DNA of 64,000 nucleotides, taken from Phycisphaeraceae bacterium (GTDB lineage: Bacteria > Planctomycetota > Phycisphaerae > Phycisphaerales > Phycisphaeraceae). Under the pieces are notes generated by a model, which was not told the origin of the DNA, ran no database searches, and was given only the letters and a program-made list of their open reading frames with translations. Positions 49,563-59,256 of this stretch are shown one piece after another. The translations under genes and the position numbers were made by a program. The stretch's first letter is position 1. Each line of letters begins with the position of its first letter. The stretch covers positions 105,946 through 169,945 of the forward strand of contig JANQFR010000079.1 of assembly GCA_028277745.1 (NCBI GenBank), read 5' to 3'.

Positions 49563-52421
49563 TCAGCTGGCCACGATGTTGACCAGGCGTTTGGGGATCA
49601 CGATGACCTTGCGGACGGTTTTGCCGTCCAGCTGGACCGCGACGTTGGGGTCGGCCCTGGCCGCGGCCTCGATCGCACTGTCGTCGGCGTCCGCGGCGAC
49701 CGTGACCTTGCCGCGCAGCTTGCCGTTGACCTGCACCGGCAGCTCGATCGTGTCCTCGACCAGCAGGGCCGGGTCGTAAGCCGGCCAGTCCCGGTGAGCC
49801 ACCGACGGCGCCTGCCCCAACACCGCCCACAGCTCCTCGGCGACGTGCGGCGCAAAGGGAGCCAGCATCTTGACGAAACTCTCCGCCACGACCCGCGGCA
49901 GCTTATCGAGTTTCACCAAGGCGTTATTCAACTCAATCAACGCGGCGATCGCCACGTTGAAGCCCATCGACTCCATGGCGTCGGTGACCCGCTGGATGGT
50001 CTTGTGCAGCAGGCGGAGCGTCGCCTCATCGGGCGCTTGCTCGTCGATCAGCAGGCCGCCGTTGTCGGCGTCGTAGAAGTTCCGCCAGACCCGTTGCAGG
50101 AACCGGTGAACACCCACAATATCCTGCGTGTTCCAGGTCTTCGAGGCTTCGAGGGGGCCGAGGTACATCTCATAAAGCCGGAGCGTGTCACAGCCGTAAC
50201 GGTCCATCACCTCGACGGGGTCGATCGCATTCTTCAGGCTTTTGCCCATCTTGCCGTACTGACGCTTGACCGGCCGGCCTTCATAGACGAGCTCAAGTTC
50301 TTTCTCGTCCTTATCCTGAAGCTCCATGGCGGGCTGATTGGACTTTTGATCAATCACGTCCGCCGCGGGGACGCGGACGCCCTTGGCGTCTTCGTAGTAG
50401 AACGCCTGGATATAACCCTGGGCGAAGTACCGGCCGGCCGGCTCGGGGGTCGAAACGTGGCCGAGGTCGTAGAGGACCTGATGCCAGAATCGGAAGTACA
50501 GCAGGTGCAGCACCGCGTGCTCGGGCCCACCGATGTACAGATCGATCCCGCCCGCGTGGTGGGAGCCGTCCTTCTTTTTGGAGAGCATCCAGTACCGCTC
50601 GGCCTCGCGGCCCACCAATGCGTCCTTGTTTTGAGGATCGAGGTACCGCAGGTAGTACCAGCAAGAGCCGGCCCAGTTGGGCATCGTGTTGAGCTCGCGG
50701 GTGTACTCGACCCCGTCGATCGTGACCTTTTTCCATTCATCCCCCGCCCGGCCCAGCGGCGGCTGGGGCGGCGCGTCGGGGTCGTCGGTCCCGTGGGGCT
50801 TGAAGTCGTCCATCTCCGGCAGCTCGACCGGCAGGTCCGCCTCATCGACCGGCCGGATCTCGCCGTGGGGCCCGTGGAGGATCGGGAACGGCTCGCCCCA
50901 ATATCGCTGGCGTGAAAACAGCCAGTCGCGCAGCCGGTACTGGGTCTGGCTCCATCCCAGTTGTCTGGCTTCGAGCCAGCCGGTGATGCGTTGCTTGGCT
51001 TCATCGACGGGCAGGCCGTTGAGCGAGACCTCGTCGTTGGCGGAGTGGATCAGCGGCCCGTTGCCGGTGTAGGCTTCCTTGGAGACGTCGCCGCCGCTGA
51101 CCACCTCGACAATCGGCAGATCGAAGGTCCTGGCGAACGCGTAGTCGCGTTCGTCGTGGGCGGGCACCGCCATGATCGCCCCGGTGCCGTAGCCCATCAT
51201 GACATAGTCCGCGATCCAGATCGGGATGGCCTGATCGTTGACCGGGTTGACCGCGTAAGCGCCGGTGAAGACGCCGGTCTTCTCTTTGGCGTCGGCCTGC
51301 CGGTCGACGGAGGACCGGCTCTCGGCCCGCCGTTGGTAAGCCTCCACCGCGTCGAGCTGGGCGTCGGTGGTGATCTCGCCGACGAGTGGGTGCTCGGGCG
51401 CGAGCACCATGTACGTGGCGCCGAACAGCGTGTCGGGGCGGGTGGTGAAGACGGTGATGGACGCATCGTCGGTCCCGTCGACCGCGAAATCGACGCGTGC
51501 GCCCAGCGACTTGCCGATCCAGTTGCGCTGGAGCAGCTTGATCGACTCGGGCCAGTCGATGTCGTCGAGGCCGTCGATAAGCCGGTCGCAGTACGCGGTG
51601 ATGCGCAGCATCCACTGTTTGAGCGGCCGTTTGTAGACCGGGAAGTTGCCGCGTTCGGATCGGCCGTCGTTGGTGACCTCCTCGTTGGCGAGGACGGTGC
51701 CCAGCCGCGGGCACCAGTTGACCTCGACGTCGTCCATGTAGGCGAGGCGGTACTCGTCGAGCAGCCGGGCCTGCTGGCCGGGGTCGAGCTCGTGCCACTT
51801 GTGGACATTGGGGTCGCCGATGCCGCTGAGGGCTTCAAGGTTCTCGGTGTCGGCGGAGTTGATCAACTCGCCATCGATGCCCACGTAGTAGTTCTGCTGC
51901 TCCAGTTGGTGGATCAGGTGGGCGATGGGCATCGCCTTGTTTTCGATCGGGTCGAAATAGCTGTGGTAGAGCTGGAGGAAGATCCACTGGGTCCACTTGA
52001 CGTAGCCGGGGTCGGTGGTGGCGAAGCAGCGCGACCAGTCGTAGCCCATGCCCAGGCGTTTGAGTTGGGCGGTCATGTTGGCGATGTTCTTCTCGGTCGT
52101 GATCCGGGGGTGGACGTTGTGCTCGACCGCGTACTGCTCGGCGGGGAGGCCGAACGCGTCGTACCCCATGGGGTGCAGGACGTTGAAGCCCCGCATGAGC
52201 TTGTACCGGCCGAGGATGTCGGTGGCGATATAACCCAGCGGATGCCCGACATGAAGCCCGACGCCCGAGGGGTAGGGGAACATATCGAGGACGTAGAACT
52301 TGGGCTTATCGGGGTCGAACCCCGCGTCCGGCGGATCGCCCGGGTTGGGGGTGCGGAAGGTCTGCTCCCGGTCCCAGTAGTCCCGCCACTTTTGCTCGAT
52401 GGAGGCGAAATCGTATTTCAT
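49563..52421 (-). CDS. leuS: Leucyl-tRNA synthetase
   Basis: A 952-residue class I synthetase. The HIGH motif appears as HVGH in PYPSGVGLHVGHPLGY. The KMSKS motif appears as GKMGKSLKN, a common variant in LeuS. The editing domain (VFTTRPDTLFGATYMVLAPE) is intact, and the C-terminal end reads VQLDGKTVRKVIVIPKRLVN. The ATG at 52421 is chosen because it begins YDFASIEQKWRDYWDREQTF, the normal LeuS start. It may lead the operon with the nitrilase-family gene. Confidence 0.97.
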   Translation of the reverse strand: MKYDFASIEQKWRDYWDREQTFRTPNPGDPPDAGFDPDKPKFYVLDMFPYPSGVGLHVGHPLGYIATDILGRYKLMRGFNVLHPMGYDAFGLPAEQYAVEHNVHPRITTEKNIANMTAQLKRLGMGYDWSRCFATTDPGYVKWTQWIFLQLYHSYFDPIENKAMPIAHLIHQLEQQNYYVGIDGELINSADTENLEALSGIGDPNVHKWHELDPGQQARLLDEYRLAYMDDVEVNWCPRLGTVLANEEVTNDGRSERGNFPVYKRPLKQWMLRITAYCDRLIDGLDDIDWPESIKLLQRNWIGKSLGARVDFAVDGTDDASITVFTTRPDTLFGATYMVLAPEHPLVGEITTDAQLDAVEAYQRRAESRSSVDRQADAKEKTGVFTGAYAVNPVNDQAIPIWIADYVMMGYGTGAIMAVPAHDERDYAFARTFDLPIVEVVSGGDVSKEAYTGNGPLIHSANDEVSLNGLPVDEAKQRITGWLEARQLGWSQTQYRLRDWLFSRQRYWGEPFPILHGPHGEIRPVDEADLPVELPEMDDFKPHGTDDPDAPPQPPLGRAGDEWKKVTIDGVEYTRELNTMPNWAGSCWYYLRYLDPQNKDALVGREAERYWMLSKKKDGSHHAGGIDLYIGGPEHAVLHLLYFRFWHQVLYDLGHVSTPEPAGRYFAQGYIQAFYYEDAKGVRVPAADVIDQKSNQPAMELQDKDEKELELVYEGRPVKRQYGKMGKSLKNAIDPVEVMDRYGCDTLRLYEMYLGPLEASKTWNTQDIVGVHRFLQRVWRNFYDADNGGLLIDEQAPDEATLRLLHKTIQRVTDAMESMGFNVAIAALIELNNALVKLDKLPRVVAESFVKMLAPFAPHVAEELWAVLGQAPSVAHRDWPAYDPALLVEDTIELPVQVNGKLRGKVTVAADADDSAIEAAARADPNVAVQLDGKTVRKVIVIPKRLVNIVAS

Positions 52422-52470
52422 GGAGCCGGGCAGTTTACCCGGTCTCTGGGGCGCCTGGCGAGGCGGCGGG

Positions 52471-53478
52471 TCAGTGGGCGATGACGACCTTGCCCACGTG
52501 CTTCTGGCTGGCGAAATAGCGATAAGCCTCGACGGCGTCGTCGTAGGGGAAGACACGGTCGACCACGGGTTCGAGCCGGCGGGCTGCGATCGCACGGTTC
52601 ATGGTGTTGAACATAGCGACGCTGCCCACGTAGATGCCCAGGACTCGCTGGGCGTTCAGGAGCGCGGGCAGGATCGACGGCGGGTCGGCCTGGGCGAGCA
52701 GCCCGATCAGCGCGATCGCGCCGCCGGGCCGCACCGCTTGCAGCGACCGCTCGAGCGTGCCGTTGCCGCCCACTTCGAGCACCACGTCGGCCCCCACGCC
52801 GCCGGTCGCTTCGAGCACCGCCTCGTGCCACTCGGGCCGGTCGGCGTAGTTGATCGTGTGGTCGGCGCCGAGCCCGCGCGCCTTGTCGAGCTTCTCATCC
52901 CGGCTGGAGGTGACGACGGCCGTCGCGCCAAAGAGCTTGGCGAATTGCAGGCCGAAAATGCTCACGCCCCCTGTGCCCAGCAGCAGGACGGTCTGGCCCG
53001 GCTTCACGTCGGCGGCGGTCAGGGCGTTCCACGCGGTCACCGCGGCGCAGGGCAGCGTCGCCGCCTGCTCAAAGCTCAGGTGGTCGGGGATACGCACCAG
53101 CGCGTGCTCGGGCAGGACGACATACGGCGCCAGCATCCCGTCGACGCCCCCGCCCAGGCTGGAGCGTAACGCCGTCTCGTCGATCGGCCCGGCGACCCAG
53201 TCGCGCATGAAATTGGCCGCCACGCGGTCGCCCGCCTTCCACCGCGTCACGCCCTCCCCGACCGCCGCCACCTCGCCCGCCCCGTCGGAGAGCGGGATCA
53301 CCGGCAGGGTGTCGTTGCGCGGGTAGCCGCCCATCGTGACCAGCGTGTCGCGGTAGTTGAGCGAATTCGCCCGGATGCCAACGATCACCTCGCCCGGCCC
53401 GGGCTGAGGATCGGGCAGGTCGACCCGTTGGAGGGCCTGGTCGAGTCCGTCATGGGAAGTGATCTGGTAAGCCTTCAT
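52471..53478 (-). CDS. MDR-family oxidoreductase (quinone oxidoreductase-like)
   Basis: A 335-residue medium-chain dehydrogenase/reductase. The substrate-binding domain includes NSLNYRDTLVTMGGYPRND, and PLSDGAGEVAAVGEGVTRWK follows. The NAD(P)-binding motif reads LLGTGGVSIFGLQFAKLFG. The catalytic-zinc Cys/His pair is missing, so it belongs to the zinc-free quinone oxidoreductase-like group. It is divergent from an ArsR-type regulator at 53572, with a palindrome between them, which suggests it is the regulated gene. Confidence 0.88.
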   Translation of the reverse strand: MKAYQITSHDGLDQALQRVDLPDPQPGPGEVIVGIRANSLNYRDTLVTMGGYPRNDTLPVIPLSDGAGEVAAVGEGVTRWKAGDRVAANFMRDWVAGPIDETALRSSLGGGVDGMLAPYVVLPEHALVRIPDHLSFEQAATLPCAAVTAWNALTAADVKPGQTVLLLGTGGVSIFGLQFAKLFGATAVVTSSRDEKLDKARGLGADHTINYADRPEWHEAVLEATGGVGADVVLEVGGNGTLERSLQAVRPGGAIALIGLLAQADPPSILPALLNAQRVLGIYVGSVAMFNTMNRAIAARRLEPVVDRVFPYDDAVEAYRYFASQKHVGKVVIAH

Positions 53479-53515
53479 GGCAAGCTCCGGGTGGGAAGGG
53501 AGGAAGGTTTGTTTA

Positions 53516-53531
53516 TTCGATTATTATCGAA
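53516..53531. promoter_or_regulatory. Palindromic operator candidate
   Basis: TTCGAT-TATT-ATCGAA is a perfect 6-4-6 palindrome in a locally AT-rich patch 38 bp from the oxidoreductase start and 41 bp from the regulator start. It is a likely binding site for the ArsR-type protein. Confidence 0.6.
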
Positions 53532-53571
53532 CAATAGGACGAGTCAAGCCGCCGCGTCTAAAATACCACCG

Positions 53572-53880
53572 ATGCCCCGGCAGCTGAGCCATCCCGAACT
53601 CGCCGACATCTCCCTCGCGGCTGTGCTGCACGCCCTGAGCGACCCGGTGCGCCTGGAGATCGTCCGTCTCGCCGCCGCTCATACCGACCTGCCCTGCAAC
53701 GCGTTTTTCGACCAGATCCCCAAGAGCACCCTGTCGCACCACTGGCGTGTGCTCCGCGAGGCCGGGCTGATCCGCCAGCGGCACGAGGGCACGCAGAAGC
53801 TCAACGCCCTGCGGCGTGACGAGGTGGATGCACGGTTCCCGGGGCTGCTCGACGCGGTGCTCGCCGCGCCGGCGTCGTGA
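53572..53880 (+). CDS. ArsR-type winged helix regulator
   Basis: A 102-residue protein. DISLAAVLHALSDPVRLEIV is the ArsR N-terminal helix pair, and KSTLSHHWRVLREAGLIRQR is the recognition helix. RHEGTQKLNALRRDEVDARF covers the wing and final helix. No metal-binding Cys pair is seen, so it may sense an organic ligand or redox state. The ATG at 53572 is chosen over 53428. It probably represses the divergent oxidoreductase gene. Confidence 0.85.
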   Translation: MPRQLSHPELADISLAAVLHALSDPVRLEIVRLAAAHTDLPCNAFFDQIPKSTLSHHWRVLREAGLIRQRHEGTQKLNALRRDEVDARFPGLLDAVLAAPAS

Positions 53881-54022
53881 GGACGCAAACCTGGCTTACA
53901 CACCATTTTTATGACGAAAATCCAGCGGTTTTGCATATCGTAAACGTTTCTGATAATGTTCGTACCTGCATCGTCTGAAATCTGTGCATCCGGCACGCGG
54001 CGGCTCCATTCGGGAGAGCTTC

Positions 54023-55915
54023 ATGTCACCCCAACGCGACGCTTTTACGCTCATCACTTCCGTGATCGCCCTGCTGATCACAGTCCTGCCGCCAACGCTG
54101 TCCGCGGCGTCTGAAAAACCGACCGACGCCAGGCCGTCGACGCTCGACCTGCAGGCGACGATCGAACAGGCCTACGAACGCGGCGATCGGCGGATCGTCA
54201 TCCCCCCGGGCGTTCACACCGTGACGCCTTCGGGACGACACCACAGCACACACCTTTACTTCGAAGGCATGCGCGATGTCGAGATCGACGGCCAAGGCGC
54301 CACACTCGTCTTCAGCGACCCCGCCAAGGTCGGGCTGATCTTCAAGCACTGCGTGAACGTGACGCTGCGCGGCTTCACCATCGACTACGACCCGCTGCCC
54401 TTCACGCAGGGGCGCATCACGGCCATCAACCCGGAAGACGGCACGATCGATCTGGCGATCGACGCCGGCTACCGCACCGATGTCGCGTACTTCAGCCGCG
54501 GCCTGGCGGCGTACACGTTCGATCCGCGGACACGCTGGATCAAGCCCGGTTCGTGGGACCTGTATCCGTCGCGCCTCGAGAAGCTGGATGACGCCACGGT
54601 GCGTGTGCATATCCGCAACGCCGCGTCCGTCGGCCGCAACAACGCGGCGGTGGGGGACCGGATGCTGGTCTCGCGTCGCGCGGCAAGCGGGATGCGGCTG
54701 ATCGAGTGCGGCGACATGCGTGTCGAAGACCTGACCGTCTGGTCCGCCGCCGGGATCGCCATCCAGGAAGCGCACGGCCCGGGCGGCAGCTACTACCGCT
54801 ACGCCGTCACCCGCGGCCCGGCCCCGGCGGGCGCCGTCGAGCCACGGCTCCAGAGCGCCAACGCCGACGCGTTTCACAGCGCTTACGTCCATCGCGGCCC
54901 GCATGTCGAAGGGTGCCGATTCGCGCATCAGGGGGACGACGCGATCGCGATTCACGGCACCTACAGCATCATCGCCTCCGCCGGCGCGAGCCGACAGGTT
55001 CTGTTGACCCCCAAGTTCGAGTTGCCCCTTGAAGTTGGCGACACCCTCGACATCTATGACCCGCTCACGTATGCGATCAAGGCCAGCGCCAAGGTCGAAT
55101 CGATCGAGCCGTCCGAGCTGCCCGAGGGCCCGCAGCGGCAGGCGATCGAAGAACTCTGGCGGCATTACCGCTCCACCGCCGCGTCGAAACGCTACTACCG
55201 GGTGACCCTCGACCGGGAAGTCGACACGACGGTCGGCGACCTCGCCTCCTCCCCCGACCGCAACGGCAGCGGCTTTGTCATCCGTCACAACATCATCCGC
55301 GATCACCGCGCCCGCGGGTTGCTGATCAAGACCACCCACGGCGTGATCGAACACAACCTGATCGAAGGATCGAGCTTTGCCGGCATCGCGCTCGGCCCCG
55401 AACTGGCGTACTGGCTCGGCGGCGACTTCGCCCAAGATGTGGTCGTCCGGCACAACATCGTCCGCGGGACCGGGTATCAGGCCAACGCGCACACCAACCC
55501 CAATAACCTGATCGGCGCCGGCGTCGTGGTGCACGCCGTCACGGTCGACCGCAGGTTCTCCCCGTCGCAACTCAACCGCCGCCTCGTGATCGAAGACAAC
55601 CTGATCGAGGATACGGCATCGCTGGCCTTGCTGATCACCTCCGCCCGTGATGTGGTGGTCCGTGATAACCGGATCGTCAACCCGCATCGGCTTCCCTCGG
55701 CGATGACCGGCGCGGGTTTCGGCGTCGACCCCGCCGCCGCCGTCTTTATCAGTCAGGCCAGCGACATCGTCTTGGAAAACAACACCCTCGTGCTGAGTGA
55801 GAGCCACGCCGTCACGCCGCTTGTGGTCGGGCCCGACGTCGAGCATCTGCATGATCAGGACAACGGCATCATGGTCGTGGATGACCCGACGTCGGAAGCC
55901 GCGGCCGATCGCTGA
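54023..55915 (+). CDS. Secreted right-handed parallel beta-helix protein
   Basis: A 630-residue exported protein. The signal peptide covers about 30 residues, ending near TLSAAS. DLQATIEQAYERGDRRIVIP then GVHTVTPSG are typical of the first coils of pectate-lyase-type folds. Repeats such as GFTIDYDPLPFTQGRITAIN, NIIRDHRARGLLIKTTHGVI and NLIEDTASLALLITSARDVV follow. It may act on polysaccharide; similarity to GH110 alpha-galactosidases is possible but I cannot confirm it. GGGAGAG precedes the ATG. Confidence 0.8.
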   Translation: MSPQRDAFTLITSVIALLITVLPPTLSAASEKPTDARPSTLDLQATIEQAYERGDRRIVIPPGVHTVTPSGRHHSTHLYFEGMRDVEIDGQGATLVFSDPAKVGLIFKHCVNVTLRGFTIDYDPLPFTQGRITAINPEDGTIDLAIDAGYRTDVAYFSRGLAAYTFDPRTRWIKPGSWDLYPSRLEKLDDATVRVHIRNAASVGRNNAAVGDRMLVSRRAASGMRLIECGDMRVEDLTVWSAAGIAIQEAHGPGGSYYRYAVTRGPAPAGAVEPRLQSANADAFHSAYVHRGPHVEGCRFAHQGDDAIAIHGTYSIIASAGASRQVLLTPKFELPLEVGDTLDIYDPLTYAIKASAKVESIEPSELPEGPQRQAIEELWRHYRSTAASKRYYRVTLDREVDTTVGDLASSPDRNGSGFVIRHNIIRDHRARGLLIKTTHGVIEHNLIEGSSFAGIALGPELAYWLGGDFAQDVVVRHNIVRGTGYQANAHTNPNNLIGAGVVVHAVTVDRRFSPSQLNRRLVIEDNLIEDTASLALLITSARDVVVRDNRIVNPHRLPSAMTGAGFGVDPAAAVFISQASDIVLENNTLVLSESHAVTPLVVGPDVEHLHDQDNGIMVVDDPTSEAAADR

Positions 55916-56148
55916 ACCCGGATCGCCGGGCGTGTTCAGGCCGAGCGCCGGGGGGGCACTCATCAGCCTCGGTCGTGGGTAGGTTAAGGCCTCGTTATGA
56001 CCTCGTTCCCGACGAACCGCCGGGCGTCGGCGCCTGCAACCGAGACGGTTACGCCGGCGGCGCCGAGCGGATGGTGTTTTCCCGCGACGGCCCGAAAAAG
56101 TGGTTCGGCGCGTCAGTCAACCCATGCGCCAGTCGCTATCATGGAGCC

Positions 56149-57678
56149 ATGACCAAGAAAGTCAATCTGATCGATACGTCGCTTCGGGATGGGCATCAGT
56201 CGCTGCTGGCGACGCGGATGAGCACCGAGCAGGTGTTGCGTGTGCTGCCGATGCTGTGCGACGCGGGCTACTCCATCCTCGAGCTGTGGGGCGGGGCGAC
56301 CCTCGACTCGGCGCTGCGGTTCACCGGCGACGACCCGTTCGAGCGGCTGGTGAAGATGCGGGACGTCTGCGACCAGAGCGAAAGCAAGACCGGGCAGCAC
56401 ATCCAGGTCCGCTCCCTCTGCCGCGGCCAGAACCTCTTTGGGTATAACCCCTACCCCGACAACGTCGTCTGCGAGTTCATGAAAGAGGCCTGCCGCACCG
56501 GCAACGACCGGGTGCGGATCTTCGACGCCCTCAACGACCACCGCAACCTCATCACCGCGATCATGGCGACCAAAACGTTCAACGGCCACGCGGAAGCGGC
56601 GATGAGCTACACCACCTCGCCCGTCCACGATAACGCGCACTTCGTGAACTTCGCCCGCCGCTGCCTCGACGCCGGCGCCGATTCCCTCGCCATCAAGGAC
56701 ATGGCCGGCCTCCTGCACCCCGCCGACGCCTGGACGCTCATCGACGCCCTCCGCGAGGCGTTCCCCGACGTCGAGCTGACCCTCCACAGCCACGACACCA
56801 ACGGACTGGCCGTCGCGTCCTACGTCGTGGGCATGATGGCGGGCGTCGACCACCTCGACACCGGCTACGGCCCGATGGCCGGGTCGACCGCCCAGCCCCC
56901 CGCCGAGTTGATCCGCTTCTTCGCCGACGCCCTGGGCATGGAGCTGAACGTCGACCTGAGCAACGCGCCGCAGATCGACGCCGAGCTCCGCCAGATCCGC
57001 AAGGAGCTGCACGACGTCGACAAGAACCCCGACCACACCGGCGGCCCCTGGCCCGATGAGCCGACCGATGAGATGCGCCGCCACATCGACGAGGCGATCG
57101 CCCTGCTCCAGAAGCGCGACCGCGAGAGCTGCGGCAAAGCCTGCGACGTGATCGAGGAAAAGATCATGGCGCCCTTGGGATACCCCGAGGTCGACAAGAC
57201 CCAGCTCGAATCGCAGATCCCCGGCGGGATGCTCAGCAACCTCTACAACCAGCTCAAGGAGCAGGACAAGCTCGAACTCATGCCCGCGGTGCAGGAAGAG
57301 ATCCCCAAGGTCCGCAAGGCCGCGGGCTACCTGCCGCTGGTCACGCCCACCAGCCAGATCGTCGGCACCCAGGCGACGTTCAACGTCATGCAGGGCAAGC
57401 CGTACGCGTTCGTGTCCGAGCCGTTCCGGGACGTGATGATGGGCAAGTACGGCAAGCTGCCCGGCCCCGCCGACCCGGAGGTGCTCAAGCTGGTCTCCCG
57501 CGGGCAAGCCCCCCAGACCGGCCGGCCCGCCGACTTCATCGACGATGTCGATCTCCAAAAGGTCTATGAAGAAAACAAAGAGATCATCCGGTCGCAGCGC
57601 GACCTGCTGCTGCTGCTGCTGTTCCCGATGCCGGCCAAGCAGTTCTTCACCAAGCGCCAGGAAGCCGTGACCGCGTGA
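56149..57678 (+). CDS. Pyruvate/oxaloacetate carboxyltransferase-like protein (PycB-type, no biotinyl domain)
   Basis: A 509-residue protein related to the carboxyltransferase domain of pyruvate carboxylase and the alpha subunit of oxaloacetate decarboxylase. NLIDTSLRDGHQSLLATRMS starts the TIM barrel, LTLHSHDTNGLAVASYVVGM has the metal-binding His residues, and IPGGMLSNLYNQLKEQDKLE is a family block. No C-terminal biotinyl domain (MKM) is present, so the biotin carrier would be a separate protein. The ATG at 56149 is used; 55975 is too early. No partner subunit is nearby. Confidence 0.87.
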   Translation: MTKKVNLIDTSLRDGHQSLLATRMSTEQVLRVLPMLCDAGYSILELWGGATLDSALRFTGDDPFERLVKMRDVCDQSESKTGQHIQVRSLCRGQNLFGYNPYPDNVVCEFMKEACRTGNDRVRIFDALNDHRNLITAIMATKTFNGHAEAAMSYTTSPVHDNAHFVNFARRCLDAGADSLAIKDMAGLLHPADAWTLIDALREAFPDVELTLHSHDTNGLAVASYVVGMMAGVDHLDTGYGPMAGSTAQPPAELIRFFADALGMELNVDLSNAPQIDAELRQIRKELHDVDKNPDHTGGPWPDEPTDEMRRHIDEAIALLQKRDRESCGKACDVIEEKIMAPLGYPEVDKTQLESQIPGGMLSNLYNQLKEQDKLELMPAVQEEIPKVRKAAGYLPLVTPTSQIVGTQATFNVMQGKPYAFVSEPFRDVMMGKYGKLPGPADPEVLKLVSRGQAPQTGRPADFIDDVDLQKVYEENKEIIRSQRDLLLLLLFPMPAKQFFTKRQEAVTA

Positions 57679-57724
57679 AGCGTTTCCAGAACACAGCATA
57701 AAAAAGAAACGCTAAATCCATGGT

Positions 57725-57925
57725 TTGCTGGATCACAACGATCCGACCCAGGTTTTCGACGGGAAATGCGTGTCCCTAGCTATTGTCTGCGCGGTGGTCG
57801 GCCGTGATCCTGGTTACCCGTCAAGCTTGCGAGCCGTAACGATCACGTTTGCTGCCGCTGGCTCGGCAGTCATTATCCCGACCTTTCTTGACGCGATGAG
57901 CTCAATCTTGGGTATTCAGCAATGA
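57725..57925 (+). CDS. Possible small protein, weakly supported
   Basis: A 66-codon frame starting at a TTG whose stop overlaps the start of the next gene (ATGA). Its C-terminal half has one hydrophobic stretch (AVTITFAAAGSAVIIPTFLD). The overlap is the only support. No ribosome-binding site or family match was seen. Confidence 0.25.
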   Translation: MLDHNDPTQVFDGKCVSLAIVCAVVGRDPGYPSSLRAVTITFAAAGSAVIIPTFLDAMSSILGIQQ

Positions 57926-58767
57926 AAACCAGTCAAAACAGCATCATTGCTCTTCCCGTATTTTTCACGTTATGGGCTGGTGTTTTTGCCGTGCATGCAA
58001 CACACGGCGAGGCGGTTCATGACGCGGCGCTGAATCCTCAAGCGTCAACGATGCGGCTTTTAGAAGATTACCTGAGAACGTCTGACCCTGAATTGCGCGA
58101 AAAGATCGAATTGGTTTCGGGGGAGCACGAAATACTGGCGTCAAAGATTTACCGTGCATTTTGGGTGTACGTGGCACGCCATCAGCCACACGAAGAAGAA
58201 ATGTATGCCGAGCGTTTACTCGAAGAGAATCCAAGACTCACTCTGACGCTGCTGAGGCCCATCCTGCGGGAGGCCTATCCGGAGGAATCTGTGATTTTAG
58301 AGAAGGGAGATGCGTTCCTGCATAAGAAAGATCTGGTTGAAAAAGGAAAATCAATATATGTAAATTTGGCCGCATCTTTCTCGATGATCGAATCCGACGG
58401 CTTTGCCCGGGGTGTGCTTGATGAGTTGGCGCAGAGCGAAGACAAAGAGATTGCTGAGTTGGCGGAGGGTTTGGCGGCGTTTATTGATCAGAATCGTGAG
58501 CATTATCTGCTGAAAGCCGAAGATTACCGCAAGAATAAAGGCTGGAACGATCTCCAATGGTTCAAGATCAAATACCTGGGTTCCTATGCCGTGTCGGGAT
58601 TGACCAAGCCCGATATCGACAAACTGTTGGGGGCGCCTGATTATTCGGATGGCGCCGTTTATATTTATTGGGGTAAGCGAGATTACCCCGAAGGAAATCA
58701 TTTGTGGATCTATTTTTTGGATGGCGTCTATTCAGGCGCGGAGTGGGGTGATGCCCCGGACGCGTGA
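57922..58767 (+). CDS. Secreted hypothetical protein of lower GC content
   Basis: A 281-residue protein with an N-terminal signal peptide (IIALPVFFTLWAGVFAVHA). The mature part is largely helical and charged (RLLEDYLRTSDPELREKIEL, ELAQSEDKEIAELAEGLAAF). Near its C-terminus, PDYSDGAVYIYWGKRDYPEG suggests an outer beta hairpin. The base composition is clearly less GC-rich than its neighbours and the codons use more A/T, which suggests recent acquisition. I do not recognise the family. Confidence 0.65.
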   Translation: MKTSQNSIIALPVFFTLWAGVFAVHATHGEAVHDAALNPQASTMRLLEDYLRTSDPELREKIELVSGEHEILASKIYRAFWVYVARHQPHEEEMYAERLLEENPRLTLTLLRPILREAYPEESVILEKGDAFLHKKDLVEKGKSIYVNLAASFSMIESDGFARGVLDELAQSEDKEIAELAEGLAAFIDQNREHYLLKAEDYRKNKGWNDLQWFKIKYLGSYAVSGLTKPDIDKLLGAPDYSDGAVYIYWGKRDYPEGNHLWIYFLDGVYSGAEWGDAPDA

Positions 58768-59042
58768 GGCGGACGCCGTCAGGGCGGTATGTCGAACTGA
58801 GGCGCCACATGCTCAAACAGTCCTTTGGAGGACCGTGGTGGGCAAACTCGACATGTAAGGATTGCTTACTCGTCAACGCGCAATCCCGGTCATGCCACCG
58901 CCCCATCCTTCCATAAACGCGGCGGGGGCGGTGAGTGGGGTCAAATGCCTGGCGCACCGTTGCGGTTCGGCGCCTTACGTTCTTAGACAATTCTCCGGAA
59001 TTAGGGATTGACGCGGCCGGCCGAAGGTGTTAATTTTTTAGC

Positions 59043-59231
59043 ATGGCGACCGAGGAACAACGACGCCGCGCCAAGCAGCGCATGCGGGCCGCCCACGCCG
59101 GGGGCATCCGGGACATCGAGCGCCGGGTCGAGGCGCTCGAGCGGGACATGCAGCGGATGCGGTGGGTGATGCGTCGGCTTCTGAAGTTCCGGGCGTTCTG
59201 CCGGCGGACCGAACAGGTCGCCGGCGGCTGA
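59043..59231 (+). CDS. Small basic coiled-coil protein
   Basis: A 62-residue protein made of one long amphipathic helix (IRDIERRVEALERDMQRMRW). It starts at ATG 59043. The gene lies 25 bp before the BlaI-type regulator and may be co-transcribed with it. Function unknown. It could be a DNA- or RNA-binding accessory protein, judging by its charge, but this is speculative. Confidence 0.5.
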   Translation: MATEEQRRRAKQRMRAAHAGGIRDIERRVEALERDMQRMRWVMRRLLKFRAFCRRTEQVAGG

Positions 59232-59256
59232 CCGCTGAGATTTGGGAGTTGGGCCG

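Noticed and set aside
49563..52421. KMGKS in place of KMSKS in leuS as a defect
   Set aside because: This variant is found in many bacterial LeuS proteins, and the neighbouring residues are normal.
54026..55963. Long antisense frame opposite the beta-helix gene
   Set aside because: The plus strand has a signal peptide and a clear beta-helix pattern, so the antisense frame is a shadow.
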